Assembly: GCF_002159945.1 (NCBI RefSeq) | Contig: NZ_NFJQ01000011.1 | Coordinates: 62,001-126,000 of the forward strand | Direction of reading: 5' to 3' | Source: Cloacibacillus sp. An23 | GTDB lineage: Bacteria; Synergistota; Synergistia; Synergistales; Synergistaceae | DNA: 64,000 nucleotides | Part shown: piece after piece, positions 17,375 through 26,453 of the stretch | How the letters are laid out: each line of letters begins with the position of its first letter | Numbering within the stretch: position 1 is the first letter of the stretch | Notes under the pieces: model-generated | The model's input: the letters and a program-made list of their open reading frames with translations, nothing else | Database searches by the model: none | Told to the model about the DNA's origin: nothing | Position numbers and translations under genes: made by a program

Positions 17375-18209
17375 GCGCAGGCGGAGGCTAAAAAAATTTC
17401 TGATAATCCTGTGCGCGCTCGCCGCCGGGCTGTTGGCGGCGGCTGAGGCGCGCTTCGCCGTCTCGCGTGTCAGTCTCATTGAACAGGACCCGCTGGACGC
17501 CCTCCCTCAGTACGTCGTGTGGGGGACGATACCGTCCGAGCGAGAGCGCTTCTGGCCTTCTTTCTGGCTCCACAGAAGGGAGTACAAGGAGCTCATCGAA
17601 GCTTATTACCCGGTGGAGATAGACGTCTCGCTCAAAGGCTGGGGCAAATTTCTCGTCGGCGTCCGTCCGCTCGTCCCGGTCTACAGGGTCTATTGGGGCG
17701 GGCGCTTCTGGTATCTTTCGGCCGAGGGCAAGCTGTGGCTCGCATCGCTGGCCGAAAACAGGCTTATCGACAGGGGAGGCGCGGACAAGCTTCCTGTGCT
17801 GGCGTGGAGCTCGGACCGCGCGACTCCCATAGACATGGCCGGCTCAGAAGGGAACGTCTTCCACTCGAGCCTTCCGATCGCGCTCATTTCGCGATGGTAC
17901 TCTCAGCTCGGCGCGCTGAAGCTCACGCCGTACGTCAGATACGTCCAGGCAGGAGTGAAGGAAGGGACGCCAGTCGTGCGCCTCATATTATACCGCCCCG
18001 GAACCAAGGACAACGGCGCGCAAGTGCTGCTTCCGGACGACGCAGGGCGCTGGGCTGAATCTGTCCTCGCCGTGCGGAAGCTGTACGGCGCGCCTGAAAA
18101 CATGCCGCCGGATATTTTTATCGACTGCACTTACAAGGACAAGATACTGCTCCGCAACACCGGAACGGACAAGAAGGAGGAGAAAAAGGCCGAAAGCGGG
18201 AAAAAATGA
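17346..18209 (+). CDS. ftsQ: FtsQ/DivIB-position division protein (divergent)
   Basis: This 287-residue protein stands between murB and ftsA, the usual place of ftsQ. It has an Arg/Lys-rich cytoplasmic start, one membrane segment (about 18-38), and an extracytoplasmic region of about 245 residues with aromatic-rich beta-like stretches. The tail is very basic and acidic (KKEEKKAESGKK). FtsQ links the divisome through a POTRA domain and a beta domain. I can align the topology and size, but I see no strong POTRA signature, so the function rests on position. It starts 29 bases inside murB. Confidence 0.72.
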   Translation: MKSNSLGRFRRRRRLKKFLIILCALAAGLLAAAEARFAVSRVSLIEQDPLDALPQYVVWGTIPSERERFWPSFWLHRREYKELIEAYYPVEIDVSLKGWGKFLVGVRPLVPVYRVYWGGRFWYLSAEGKLWLASLAENRLIDRGGADKLPVLAWSSDRATPIDMAGSEGNVFHSSLPIALISRWYSQLGALKLTPYVRYVQAGVKEGTPVVRLILYRPGTKDNGAQVLLPDDAGRWAESVLAVRKLYGAPENMPPDIFIDCTYKDKILLRNTGTDKKEEKKAESGKK

Positions 18210-18316
18210 CAAATTGCAGCTCGTCACGCCGCGCAATGCCGCGAATGTGTTTATACAAAAAGAGTTATAATGTAAAATAATAGAGAGAGTTCATCCCTAG
18301 AGAGAGGGGTTTTAAT

Positions 18317-19666
18317 TTGTTTAAGAAAACATCAAGCTACCGTCAGAATATAGAGCCCGATCTTCTCGTCGGCCTCGACCTCGGCACGAGCAAGGTCACG
18401 GTCGTCGTCGCGGAGCGCGGCGCGGAGGGGGACGAAGCTCAGATAATCGGCGTCGGACAGGCTCCGTCGAACGGCATAAGGAAGGGGCTCATCGTCAATC
18501 TCGACCAAGCCGTCAAGTCCGTGCGCCAGGCCGTCAGCGACGCGCAGAACATGGTAGGGCAGGATATAAACGAGGTCACGGTCTCCTTCGGCGGCGGCGA
18601 TGTCACGAGCGTCCGCTCGAAAGGTATGGTTTCGCTCGGGCGCACTCCGCGCCCAGTCATGCGGCTCGACATCGAGCGCGTCATCGACGCGGCGCAGGCC
18701 GACGTCGTAGTTCCCGCCAATCAGAGCATACTCCACACGATTCCCGTCGAATATTCGCTCGACGGCAACGTCGGCATAGACGACCCGCTCGGGATGAACG
18801 CGATGCGCCTCGACATCGAGGTCCAGTCGATAATAGTGCCGACAGCCACGATACAGAACGTCATGAACTGCGTCAGCCGCGCCGGCCTCGACGTAAACGG
18901 CCTCGTCATAAAGCCGCTCGCCTCAGCTCTCGGCGTCCTCACTCCAGAGGACGCGCTCGCCGGGGCCGCAGTCGTAGATATCGGCGGAGGCACGACGGGC
19001 GTAGCCGTCTTCGCCGACGGACGTCCGAAGCATCTCGGCCTTCTGCCGGTAGGAGGCGACCATATAACGAACGACCTCGGCAGCGTACTGCGCCTGCCGC
19101 TCAACAAGGCTGAGGAGCTCAAACGCACCGTGTCGCTGCGCCGCGACTTCGACCCGGACGAGACGATAAGCTTCACGCACAGCTCGCGCGACTTCGACAT
19201 ATCGAAGTCCGACCTGTACGAGATAGTCAGATGCAGGCTCGAGGAGCTGGCCAACGATCTTATAAAGCCGCAGATAAAAGCGTCGCGCGTCGCGCTGCTT
19301 CCAAGCGGGATACTGCTGACGGGCGGCGTCTCGAAAACCGAGGGGATAGACGAGTTCATGCTCGATATGATGGACCTCCCGGCGAGGGTGGCGATGCCTG
19401 TGGACGCGAACCGTATGCCTCCGGGACGCAACACGCAGGAATATTCGTCGGCGGCCGGCATCATCAAGTACATCCTGACGAGAGAGCGCGACCCGTTCCG
19501 CTATCTCGACAACCCGGCGATAGGCGGCGGCAAGGCCGAAGCGCCCAAGATGCCGGCCTACGCGCCTCCGTCGGGCGAAAGCTCGGCACCGGGGCCGAAG
19601 GAACGTAGAGAGGGCGGCTTCAACCCTCTGAAGTCTATCGGCGATATGTTCAAGGATCTCTTTTAG
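18317..19666 (+). CDS. ftsA: Cell division protein FtsA
   Basis: This 449-residue actin-like ATPase tethers FtsZ to the membrane. It has the phosphate-1 motif VGLDLGTSKVTVVVAE, the ADIGGGTT-like phosphate-2 motif (VVDIGGGTTGVAVF), and the C-terminal amphipathic helix FNPLKSIGDMFKDLF that binds membranes. The start is TTG at 18317 after GAGAGGGG. The 107 bases before it include a TATAAT hexamer (18266-18271), so ftsA-ftsZ may have an extra promoter, though no -35 is evident. ftsZ follows after 27 bases. Confidence 0.96.
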   Translation: MFKKTSSYRQNIEPDLLVGLDLGTSKVTVVVAERGAEGDEAQIIGVGQAPSNGIRKGLIVNLDQAVKSVRQAVSDAQNMVGQDINEVTVSFGGGDVTSVRSKGMVSLGRTPRPVMRLDIERVIDAAQADVVVPANQSILHTIPVEYSLDGNVGIDDPLGMNAMRLDIEVQSIIVPTATIQNVMNCVSRAGLDVNGLVIKPLASALGVLTPEDALAGAAVVDIGGGTTGVAVFADGRPKHLGLLPVGGDHITNDLGSVLRLPLNKAEELKRTVSLRRDFDPDETISFTHSSRDFDISKSDLYEIVRCRLEELANDLIKPQIKASRVALLPSGILLTGGVSKTEGIDEFMLDMMDLPARVAMPVDANRMPPGRNTQEYSSAAGIIKYILTRERDPFRYLDNPAIGGGKAEAPKMPAYAPPSGESSAPGPKERREGGFNPLKSIGDMFKDLF

Positions 19667-19693
19667 AGGCTTTTTTGTGCGGAGGTTTTAGCC

Positions 19694-21007
19694 ATGGATT
19701 CAATGTCCGAAATTTTTCAGCTTGATAAATCGAATTTCCCGGCGCGCGAGGTAATCAAAGTCGTAGGCGTCGGCGGGGCGGGAAACAACGCCCTCAACCA
19801 CATAATACGCGGCGGAGTGACAGGAGTGGAATTCATCGCCGCCAACACAGACATAGCGCATCTAGAGCTGTCTGAGGCGTCGTGCCGCATCATCCTCGGC
19901 AAGGAGCTTACGAAGGGGCTCGGAGCAGGCTCTGACCCAGAAATCGGATGCAAGTCCGCGATGGAGTCTCGCGAGGAGCTTCGCTCAGTCGTCGAAGGGG
20001 CCGACATGGTCTTCGTCGCGGCGGGGATGGGCGGCGGCACCGGCACGGGAGCCGCGCCGGTCATCGCCGGGATAGCCAAAGAAGCCGGCGCTCTCGTAGT
20101 CGCCGTCGTGACTCTGCCCTTCACCTTCGAGGGACGGCGCAGGATACGTCAGGCCAACATGGGCATCGAGCAGCTCCGCGACAAAGTAGACGCGCTCATC
20201 ATCATACCGAACGACAGACTGCTCAACGTCACCGACAAGAAGACCTCGGTCAACGACGCCTTCAAAATGGCTGACGGCGTGCTCCACCAGGCAGTGCAGG
20301 GCGTTACGGACCTCATCAAGCGTCCCGGCCTGGTCAACGTGGACTTCGCCGACGTCAAGACTATAATGTCGAACGCCGGAACCGCGATAATGGGCATAGG
20401 CGAGGGCTACGGCGAGAAACGCGCGGCTACCGCAGCCTATAACGCTATAAACAGCCCGCTTATGGACTGCAAGATGAGCGGCGCCAAGGGCATACTCTTC
20501 AACATCACTGGAGGCGCGAGCGTCGGCATCCACGAGATAAACGAGGCGATAAGCATAATCACAGAGGCCGCGGACGAGGACGCCTTCATCATCTGGGGCC
20601 ACGTCTTCGATCCGGAAATGGAAGACGCCATACAGATCACCGTCATCGCGACTGGCTTCGACGGCGACAGGGACGAAAAACCGGCGCCGGAACCTCAGCC
20701 GCAGGCCAGAACTGCCTTCCCGCACAGGCAGGCGGCGCAGCAGCGTCCGGCTTCGACCGGCGTCACAACGCAGGGGCTGGACATCGCGGCAGTGAAGAAC
20801 CTTAACAACTATACCGCCGCCAGAATGTCTCCGCAGCAGCCGAAGGCGCAGGAAGCGGAGAAGCAGCCCGAGCCGCAGCCCAGAAAAGCAGAGCCGGTCA
20901 AGACGATTACGGTCCAGCAGGGCGACGACGACCTCTTCAAAAAAAGCGGCGCGCCGGTCGATCAGTACGACACGCCGTCTTTCCTGAGACGGAGGCGCGA
21001 ATCCTGA
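19694..21007 (+). CDS. ftsZ: Cell division protein FtsZ
   Basis: This 437-residue tubulin-like GTPase forms the Z-ring. It has [12 protein letters not shown] at the N-terminus, the tubulin signature [13 protein letters not shown], the T7 loop with [11 protein letters not shown], a Pro/Gln-rich variable linker (about 325-415), and a C-terminal peptide [10 protein letters not shown] that should bind FtsA. GGAGG precedes the ATG at 19694. It ends the classical dcw cluster. Confidence 0.98.
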   Translation: MDSMSEIFQLDKSNFPAREVIKVVGVGGAGNNALNHIIRGGVTGVEFIAANTDIAHLELSEASCRIILGKELTKGLGAGSDPEIGCKSAMESREELRSVVEGADMVFVAAGMGGGTGTGAAPVIAGIAKEAGALVVAVVTLPFTFEGRRRIRQANMGIEQLRDKVDALIIIPNDRLLNVTDKKTSVNDAFKMADGVLHQAVQGVTDLIKRPGLVNVDFADVKTIMSNAGTAIMGIGEGYGEKRAATAAYNAINSPLMDCKMSGAKGILFNITGGASVGIHEINEAISIITEAADEDAFIIWGHVFDPEMEDAIQITVIATGFDGDRDEKPAPEPQPQARTAFPHRQAAQQRPASTGVTTQGLDIAAVKNLNNYTAARMSPQQPKAQEAEKQPEPQPRKAEPVKTITVQQGDDDLFKKSGAPVDQYDTPSFLRRRRES

Positions 21008-21042
21008 AAAAAACGCGTCCGTCCGTCGCCCGTCCAGCCAGA

Positions 21043-22536
21043 GTGACCGCCTGGCAGAGCTGGGAAGAGTACCGAAGAGACGAGGAATGGATAAAAGAAC
21101 TGCCCAAGGGAGGAGATTTGCCTTGGGCTCTCTTTTATCCGGCGGACTATTCCATAGGCGCGGCGAGCCTCGGCTATCAGTACGTCTTTCAGACGCTGCG
21201 CGAGCTCGGCGCGGCGGCGGAGCGTTTCTTCGCTTCGCCGGTTCCTTACCGTTCCGCCGACGCCGATACGATGCTCGAGCGCTTTCCAGTAATAACGGCC
21301 AGCATCGCCTACGAGTGCGACGTGCCGGTATTCTTCAGATGGCTGAAAGGCGCCGGCGTCCCACTCAGGCCGGAGGAGCGCGAAAAGGGCGGTTTCCCCG
21401 TCGTCGGCATGGGCGGCGCGCTGACCTACATCAACCCTCTCGTCGCGTCTGGCGTCTGCGACTTCGTAGTGCTCGGCGACGGCATGGACGTTATGGGCGA
21501 GATAGCCGGAGTCCTGCGCCGTTACGGCGGCGGAAGCCGGGAGAAGCTGTGGCGCGAGCTCGCAGCCGTTCCGACCGTCTTCGTCCCTCCGGTACATGTC
21601 AGGGAAGGACTTGGAAATTCAAAGCTGCGCATCGCGCGTGAGCTCTCTCTCGACGGTCCATATCCGATGCACAGCGTATGGACGACCCCGCGCGGAACAT
21701 TCGGCAAGACGCTTTTGATCGAACTTCAGCGCGGATGCGCGCGTTCGTGCGCCTACTGTACTCTGCCTCGATGCTTCGGGAGAATGCGCTTCCGCAAATT
21801 CGAGGCGGTCGGGAAGGCGCTTGACGACGTGACGGCGCGCTTCGACGTTCCGCAGGTCGGGCTGGTCACGCCCGAAGCGGGGGACTATCCGTTCATCACG
21901 CCGCTTCTCGCCAAGCTCAGGGAAAAGGGGGCGGGCGTCTCCTTCGCCTCGCTTCGTCTCGACAGGCTCACGGAGGATATGATAACGGCGATGTCCGAGA
22001 GCGGACGGCGCAGCGTGACGGTGGCCCCGGAGACAGGAAGCGACCGCCTGCGCTTCGCGTGCGGTAAGAAATTCACCAACGACCTCGTCGTCGAAAAACT
22101 CGCCATGGCCCGTTCGCTCGGCATCGACAAGGCGAAGCTCTACCTTATGACGGGGCTCCCGGGCGAGACCGACTGCGATATAGAGGCCGTCGCTTCAATG
22201 TGCCGCCGCATAATCGGCGAAACGGGGCTCGCCCTCACACTTTCGGTCAATCCTTTCGTCCCGAAGCCGCGGACTCCGTGGAGCGGGGAAAATTTTGCCG
22301 GGAGCCGCACAATTAAAGCAAAGTATGAGAAAATAAAGAAGGAGGTGCGGAGCATAACGAAGAAGACTCCGCAGCTTCGTCTCACAGGAATCAAGGAAGC
22401 CGAGGCTGAGTTCCGCCTCGCATGGTACGGATATAAAGAGAGCGCGGCCCTCGCCGCCGCCGTAGAAAACGGCGGCGCCCGCCTGCCCGAAGCGAACAGG
22501 GAAGAGGCGGCGGAGGAAATCGCGAAGTTCATCTAG
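21043..22536 (+). CDS. Radical SAM protein of unknown function
   Basis: This 497-residue protein has a central radical SAM domain with the cluster motif CARSCAYC (about residues 230-237). The preceding 200 residues resemble the cobalamin-binding-like N-terminal region found in several uncharacterised radical SAM families, but no DxHxxG B12 motif is evident. The start is GTG at 21043, with a poor ribosome site and no better in-frame codon nearby, so the start is uncertain. It follows ftsZ by 35 bases and may be cotranscribed. The substrate cannot be told from sequence; RNA or ribosomal-protein modification are possibilities only. Confidence 0.75.
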   Translation: MTAWQSWEEYRRDEEWIKELPKGGDLPWALFYPADYSIGAASLGYQYVFQTLRELGAAAERFFASPVPYRSADADTMLERFPVITASIAYECDVPVFFRWLKGAGVPLRPEEREKGGFPVVGMGGALTYINPLVASGVCDFVVLGDGMDVMGEIAGVLRRYGGGSREKLWRELAAVPTVFVPPVHVREGLGNSKLRIARELSLDGPYPMHSVWTTPRGTFGKTLLIELQRGCARSCAYCTLPRCFGRMRFRKFEAVGKALDDVTARFDVPQVGLVTPEAGDYPFITPLLAKLREKGAGVSFASLRLDRLTEDMITAMSESGRRSVTVAPETGSDRLRFACGKKFTNDLVVEKLAMARSLGIDKAKLYLMTGLPGETDCDIEAVASMCRRIIGETGLALTLSVNPFVPKPRTPWSGENFAGSRTIKAKYEKIKKEVRSITKKTPQLRLTGIKEAEAEFRLAWYGYKESAALAAAVENGGARLPEANREEAAEEIAKFI

Positions 22537-22578
22537 CGGACGCGGCGCGTCCTGAATCGCTACGGAGGTATTCTCTTC

Positions 22579-23226
22579 ATGGTTACTCGCAGGTCTCGAA
22601 ATTTCAAAGAAAAGAGCACGGCCTCGAACATCCTCGGGCGTCTTATAATGCCGGTCGCCGTCATTATGGCTCTGGCGCTCTTTTATTTCAGCATAAAGCT
22701 TTTCTTCTTCTCGCCGCCGCGCGAGGGAGGCCGGCTTCCGAGCGTGCCGGAAACGCCGTCCGTCGCGGAGCCGTATGTCCCCGACGACGACTACGGCGAC
22801 GAGCTCCCGCCGGTTGACATGGACGAGCCTGTTACGATAACGCCTGACGCGCCGCAGCGGCCGAAGCCGGAACCGGCGCAGCCCGAGGCGCCCGCCGAAA
22901 AACCGAAGCCGGTCGTGTCGAAGCCGGTTCAAAAGCCTGCGGATAAGCCGAAGCCTGCCGTAACGCAGCAGCCGAAGCCGGCGCAGAGCTCCGGCCCGAG
23001 GTGGGATGTGCAGATAGGCGGCTTCCGTGCGCGTTCCGGCGCGGAACTCACGGTGAAACAGGCGCGCGAAAAGGGCTATTCCGCCTACGTTGTAGACGAG
23101 AAGCTCGACGGGCAGCCCTTCTATAAAGTGAGGGTGCGCGGACACAAGGACAAGAAGGACGCGCAGGCGCTTTCGCAGAAGCTCGCCGCCGCCGGATTCC
23201 CCGTCTATGTAGTATCGGTAAAATAA
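22579..23226 (+). CDS. SPOR-domain membrane protein
   Basis: This 215-residue protein has a basic N-terminus, one membrane segment (about 24-44), a long Pro/Lys/Glu-rich linker (about 48-140) and a C-terminal SPOR domain (about 143-215). SPOR domains bind glycan strands stripped of stem peptides at the division site. Its place two genes after ftsZ fits a septal role like FtsN or DedD, but no FtsN-specific region can be recognised. GGAGG stands upstream of the ATG, and a terminator follows directly. Confidence 0.88.
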   Translation: MVTRRSRNFKEKSTASNILGRLIMPVAVIMALALFYFSIKLFFFSPPREGGRLPSVPETPSVAEPYVPDDDYGDELPPVDMDEPVTITPDAPQRPKPEPAQPEAPAEKPKPVVSKPVQKPADKPKPAVTQQPKPAQSSGPRWDVQIGGFRARSGAELTVKQAREKGYSAYVVDEKLDGQPFYKVRVRGHKDKKDAQALSQKLAAAGFPVYVVSVK

Positions 23227-23232
23227 ACGGAG

Positions 23233-23279
23233 ACGCCGGCCTCTTTCCGATCAACGGGAGAGAAGCCGGCGTTCTTTAT
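23233..23279 (+). terminator. Intrinsic terminator after the SPOR gene
   Basis: ACGCCGGC (23233-23240) pairs with GCCGGCGT (23265-23272), with an inner CTCT/AGAG pairing. TCTTTAT follows. It marks the end of the division region and the start of the molybdenum cofactor genes. Confidence 0.75.
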
Positions 23280-23310
23280 GCTAAAACGCATACGAAAGGT
23301 CGCTGATCCT

Positions 23311-24549
23311 ATGGCGGGTTTTGTAAAAGAGGTCGCGCCGCGCGAAGCGGCGCTCGACGAAATAGAAAAACGCCTCGCTTTCCCGTGGAACTGTAAGAAA
23401 ACGGAAGTAGCGCTCCGCGGAGCCGCCGGACGCCGCTGCGCGGAGGCTGTGACGAGCCCAGCGCCGTATCCGCCGTTCCGCCGCAGCCTGCGCGACGGCT
23501 ACGCCGTGAACCACATGGACGCGGCAGGCGCTACGCCGGGGACCCCGCTTTTTTTATCGAAGAAAGGCGAAGTGAAGATGGGAGAAGCGCCCGGCTTCAC
23601 GCTCTCGCTCGGCGAAGCGTGCCCCATCCCGACCGGCGGAATGCTGCCCGACGGGGCCGACGCCGTAGTGATGCTCGAGGATACATCAGAAGCCGGAGGC
23701 TGGGTCGAGATACGGCGCGGCGTACAGGGCGGAGAAAACGTCATAGGCAAAGGCGAAGAGGTCGCCGAAGGCGAGGAGCTGCTCCCAGCCGGAAGCCTCG
23801 TAGATTTTCGGACGGTAAGCGTGCTCGCCGCGATAGGGGCGGCAAAACTGCCCGTACATGATATAAAGATTTCTATTCTCTCGACCGGAGACGAGATAGT
23901 CCCGGCTGAGGAACAGAATCCGCCGCTCGGAGCGGTGCGCGACGTGAACGGATGGAGCGTCGGGGCCCTGCTGTCCCGCTTCGGATTTCCCGCCGAATAC
24001 AGAGGCATAGTCTCGGACGACGGCGCTGAATTCGAGCGCCGCTTCCGCTGCGAGCTAGCCGCATGCGACGTGCTGATACTGAGCGGAGGCTCGTCGGTCG
24101 GCGTGCGCGACCATTGCTCGCGGCTTTTTGAATCCTTGCCGGAGCCAGGGCTGCTCGTGCGCGGAATCAACATCGCGCCTGGCAAGCCTACGCTGATAGC
24201 GGCGGACGCTGCCGCGCGCAAGCTCGCCGTCAGTCTGCCGGGGCATCCGCTTTCCTGCTTTACCGTCGGTTTCACCGTGCTTCTGCCGCTGCTCCTGCGC
24301 CTTATCGGCGCTGATGAACGCGAGTGCTGGACCAGGACTCTGATGCCTCTGGCCTGCGACCTCGCGGCGCGCACGGGGCCGGAAGAGTTCTTTCCATGCT
24401 CGCTGAACGCGGACGGGACAGTCTCTCCGTTGGCGGCGAAATCTGGGTATATATCGATACTGTCAGGCGCGTGCGGCTTCATAAGGATACCGGAAGACCG
24501 CGAGACCGCGCGCGCGGGAGAATATGCGGAGGTGTGGCTATGGCGCTGA
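23311..24549 (+). CDS. moeA: Molybdopterin molybdotransferase MoeA
   Basis: This 412-residue protein inserts molybdate (or tungstate) into adenylylated molybdopterin. It has the MoeA N-terminal domains, then the MPT-binding core (STGDEIV, LSGGSSVG, APGKPT, SLPGHPLSC) and a C-terminal beta domain. The ATG at 23311 is preferred because an earlier in-frame ATG (23278) overlaps the preceding terminator. It is the first of two different moeA genes in a row and overlaps the second by ten bases. Confidence 0.92.
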   Translation: MAGFVKEVAPREAALDEIEKRLAFPWNCKKTEVALRGAAGRRCAEAVTSPAPYPPFRRSLRDGYAVNHMDAAGATPGTPLFLSKKGEVKMGEAPGFTLSLGEACPIPTGGMLPDGADAVVMLEDTSEAGGWVEIRRGVQGGENVIGKGEEVAEGEELLPAGSLVDFRTVSVLAAIGAAKLPVHDIKISILSTGDEIVPAEEQNPPLGAVRDVNGWSVGALLSRFGFPAEYRGIVSDDGAEFERRFRCELAACDVLILSGGSSVGVRDHCSRLFESLPEPGLLVRGINIAPGKPTLIAADAAARKLAVSLPGHPLSCFTVGFTVLLPLLLRLIGADERECWTRTLMPLACDLAARTGPEEFFPCSLNADGTVSPLAAKSGYISILSGACGFIRIPEDRETARAGEYAEVWLWR

Positions 24550-26453
24550 ATTTTCCGGAACATATAACGCTGGAAGAAGCGTGGAAGATTTTAGAAAACA
24601 GATTCGGGAAAGACGCGGATAAATTCAAAACGAAGATGGAGATAACGGAGGCGCTCGACCGGGCGCTGGCCGGAGACGTCCTAGCCGGGCGCAACGTGCC
24701 TCATTACGCGGCGTCGGCGGTAGACGGCTATGCTCTGCGTTCGTCTGACACCGCCGGCGCGTCGGCCGCGACGCCGGCGAAAGTCGCGGAGGGGAACTGG
24801 CAGTGGATGAACACAGGCGCGGCTCTGCCGGAATGGGCTGACTGCGTCCTCATGGTGGAAGACTCTTCGACGGATGGCGGCACCATCTCCGTCTTCAAGC
24901 CTCTTACCCCGTCCGCGAACGTGCGGCCGCTCGGCGAAGACGTCATGGCCGGGCAGATAATCGCGCGCGAGGGCGAGATCGTCTCTCCCGCGCTGATTTC
25001 CCTTTTTCTCTGCGCGGGGATAGACGAAGTCCCCGTCTACCGTTCGCCGAAGACGCTCTTCATCCCGACCGGTGACGAGATAATACCGCGCGGAGAATGG
25101 CTCGCGCGCGAGCAGCAGCGCTCTGGGACGGTCGCCGAGAGCAATTCGCTCTTTATCTCCGCCTCCTTCCGCCGCTGGGGATATTCGATAGACGTTTCCC
25201 CAGTACTCCCGGACAATCTTGAAATTCTGAAAGAATACGTTGAACGTGGCGCGAAAGATTACGATATAGTCCTCGTCGGAGCGGGCTCCGCAAAAGGAAG
25301 GCGTGATCACACGATTGAAGTTTTTGAATCGCTCGGAGAAGTGCTCTTCCGGGGCGTGCGCGTCAAGCCGGGCCGTCCTGCCATGGCCGCCGCAATAAAC
25401 GGCAGACCCGTGATATGCCTGCCGGGATTCCCAATGTCCACGGCCGTAACGCTCTGGTCGCTCGTCTATCCGCTGCTCCGCCTGCTCACTGGACGCGCCG
25501 CCGAATATACGGAGATGATGAAGGAAGCCGTAGGAACTCTCGGAAGCCGAGCGGCGAAGCTGCTCGTGCAGCATTCGTCCCCTGCCGGAATAGAGGAATG
25601 GCTGCGAGTGAAAACGGCGCGCGTCGGCGAAAAGCTCTACGCGTGGGCGCTCACATCCGGCGCAAGCGTGCTCTGGGCGCTCGCCGAGTCCGACGCGATA
25701 GCGATGCTTCCGCCGTCGGCTCTCGAATGCGAGAAAGAAACTGAAATAAACCTCTGGATGACGCGCAGAGTGGACTACGACAGGCGCGCGCTCTTCCAGG
25801 GCTCGGACGACCCCGCGATACAGCTTCTCGTGACGCCTGTGCGGAGGCGCGGAGCGGACTTCGCCTCGCGCACCGTCGGGAGCATGGGCGGCCTTGCGGC
25901 GCTTTCGCGCGGCGAATGCCACTTCGCGGCGGCGCATCTGCTCGACGAGGAAACGGGCGGATACAACGACGTTTTCATAGAGCGCTTCTCCGGCGGCAGA
26001 AAATGGAACCGCGTGCTCGTCTTCTACCGCACGCAGGGAATCATCGTAGCGCGCGGAAATCCGAAAGGAATCCATGACTTCGCCTCCCTCTGCGAAAAAG
26101 ACATAGTTTTCTCGAACCGCCAGCCGGGAGCCGGCACGCGCGTCCTGTTCGACCATCTGCTGAAAAAGCACGGAGTGACGCCGGATAAAATAAAAGGCTA
26201 CTCGCAGATATGCACGACGCACATGGAGGCGGCGAACCGCGTCTACACCGGGCTCGCCGACGCGACGCTCGGCATAAAATCCGCCGCCGACGCTCTGGGG
26301 CTCGACTTCATCCCGCTGACCGAAGAACCATACGAGCTCGTGATCCCGGAGGAATACATGAACCATCCCGGCATCGCGGCCGTGCTCGACAGCCTGAACG
26401 ACGCGGAATGGCGCTCGAAAGTGGAGGAAATGGGCGGATACAGATGGCCTTAA
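24540..26453 (+). CDS. moeA2: MoeA fused to a periplasmic-binding-protein-like domain
   Basis: This 637-residue protein is a second MoeA (about 1-405) joined to a C-terminal domain (about 420-637) of the PBP-like family often attached to MoeA (PF12727 type). The MoeA part has the usual FIPTGDEI, VGAGSAKGRRDH and LPGFPMS motifs. The ATG at 24540 has GGAGG at 24528-24532. The C-terminal domain resembles molybdate-type solute-binding folds, but there is no signal peptide, so it must act in the cytoplasm, perhaps by holding oxyanion for insertion. Tandem moeA genes often serve Mo and W separately, but that is inference here. It overlaps moaA by ten bases. Confidence 0.9.
   Translation: MALNFPEHITLEEAWKILENRFGKDADKFKTKMEITEALDRALAGDVLAGRNVPHYAASAVDGYALRSSDTAGASAATPAKVAEGNWQWMNTGAALPEWADCVLMVEDSSTDGGTISVFKPLTPSANVRPLGEDVMAGQIIAREGEIVSPALISLFLCAGIDEVPVYRSPKTLFIPTGDEIIPRGEWLAREQQRSGTVAESNSLFISASFRRWGYSIDVSPVLPDNLEILKEYVERGAKDYDIVLVGAGSAKGRRDHTIEVFESLGEVLFRGVRVKPGRPAMAAAINGRPVICLPGFPMSTAVTLWSLVYPLLRLLTGRAAEYTEMMKEAVGTLGSRAAKLLVQHSSPAGIEEWLRVKTARVGEKLYAWALTSGASVLWALAESDAIAMLPPSALECEKETEINLWMTRRVDYDRRALFQGSDDPAIQLLVTPVRRRGADFASRTVGSMGGLAALSRGECHFAAAHLLDEETGGYNDVFIERFSGGRKWNRVLVFYRTQGIIVARGNPKGIHDFASLCEKDIVFSNRQPGAGTRVLFDHLLKKHGVTPDKIKGYSQICTTHMEAANRVYTGLADATLGIKSAADALGLDFIPLTEEPYELVIPEEYMNHPGIAAVLDSLNDAEWRSKVEEMGGYRWP

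Noticed and set aside
18240-18316. Separate promoter for ftsA-ftsZ
   Set aside because: A TATAAT hexamer is present, but no acceptable -35 box stands 16-18 bases upstream, so I do not list it as a promoter.
22921-22990. Short Lys-Pro repeat coding region as a DNA repeat
   Set aside because: It is the low-complexity linker of the SPOR protein, expected for such proteins, not a separate repeat element.
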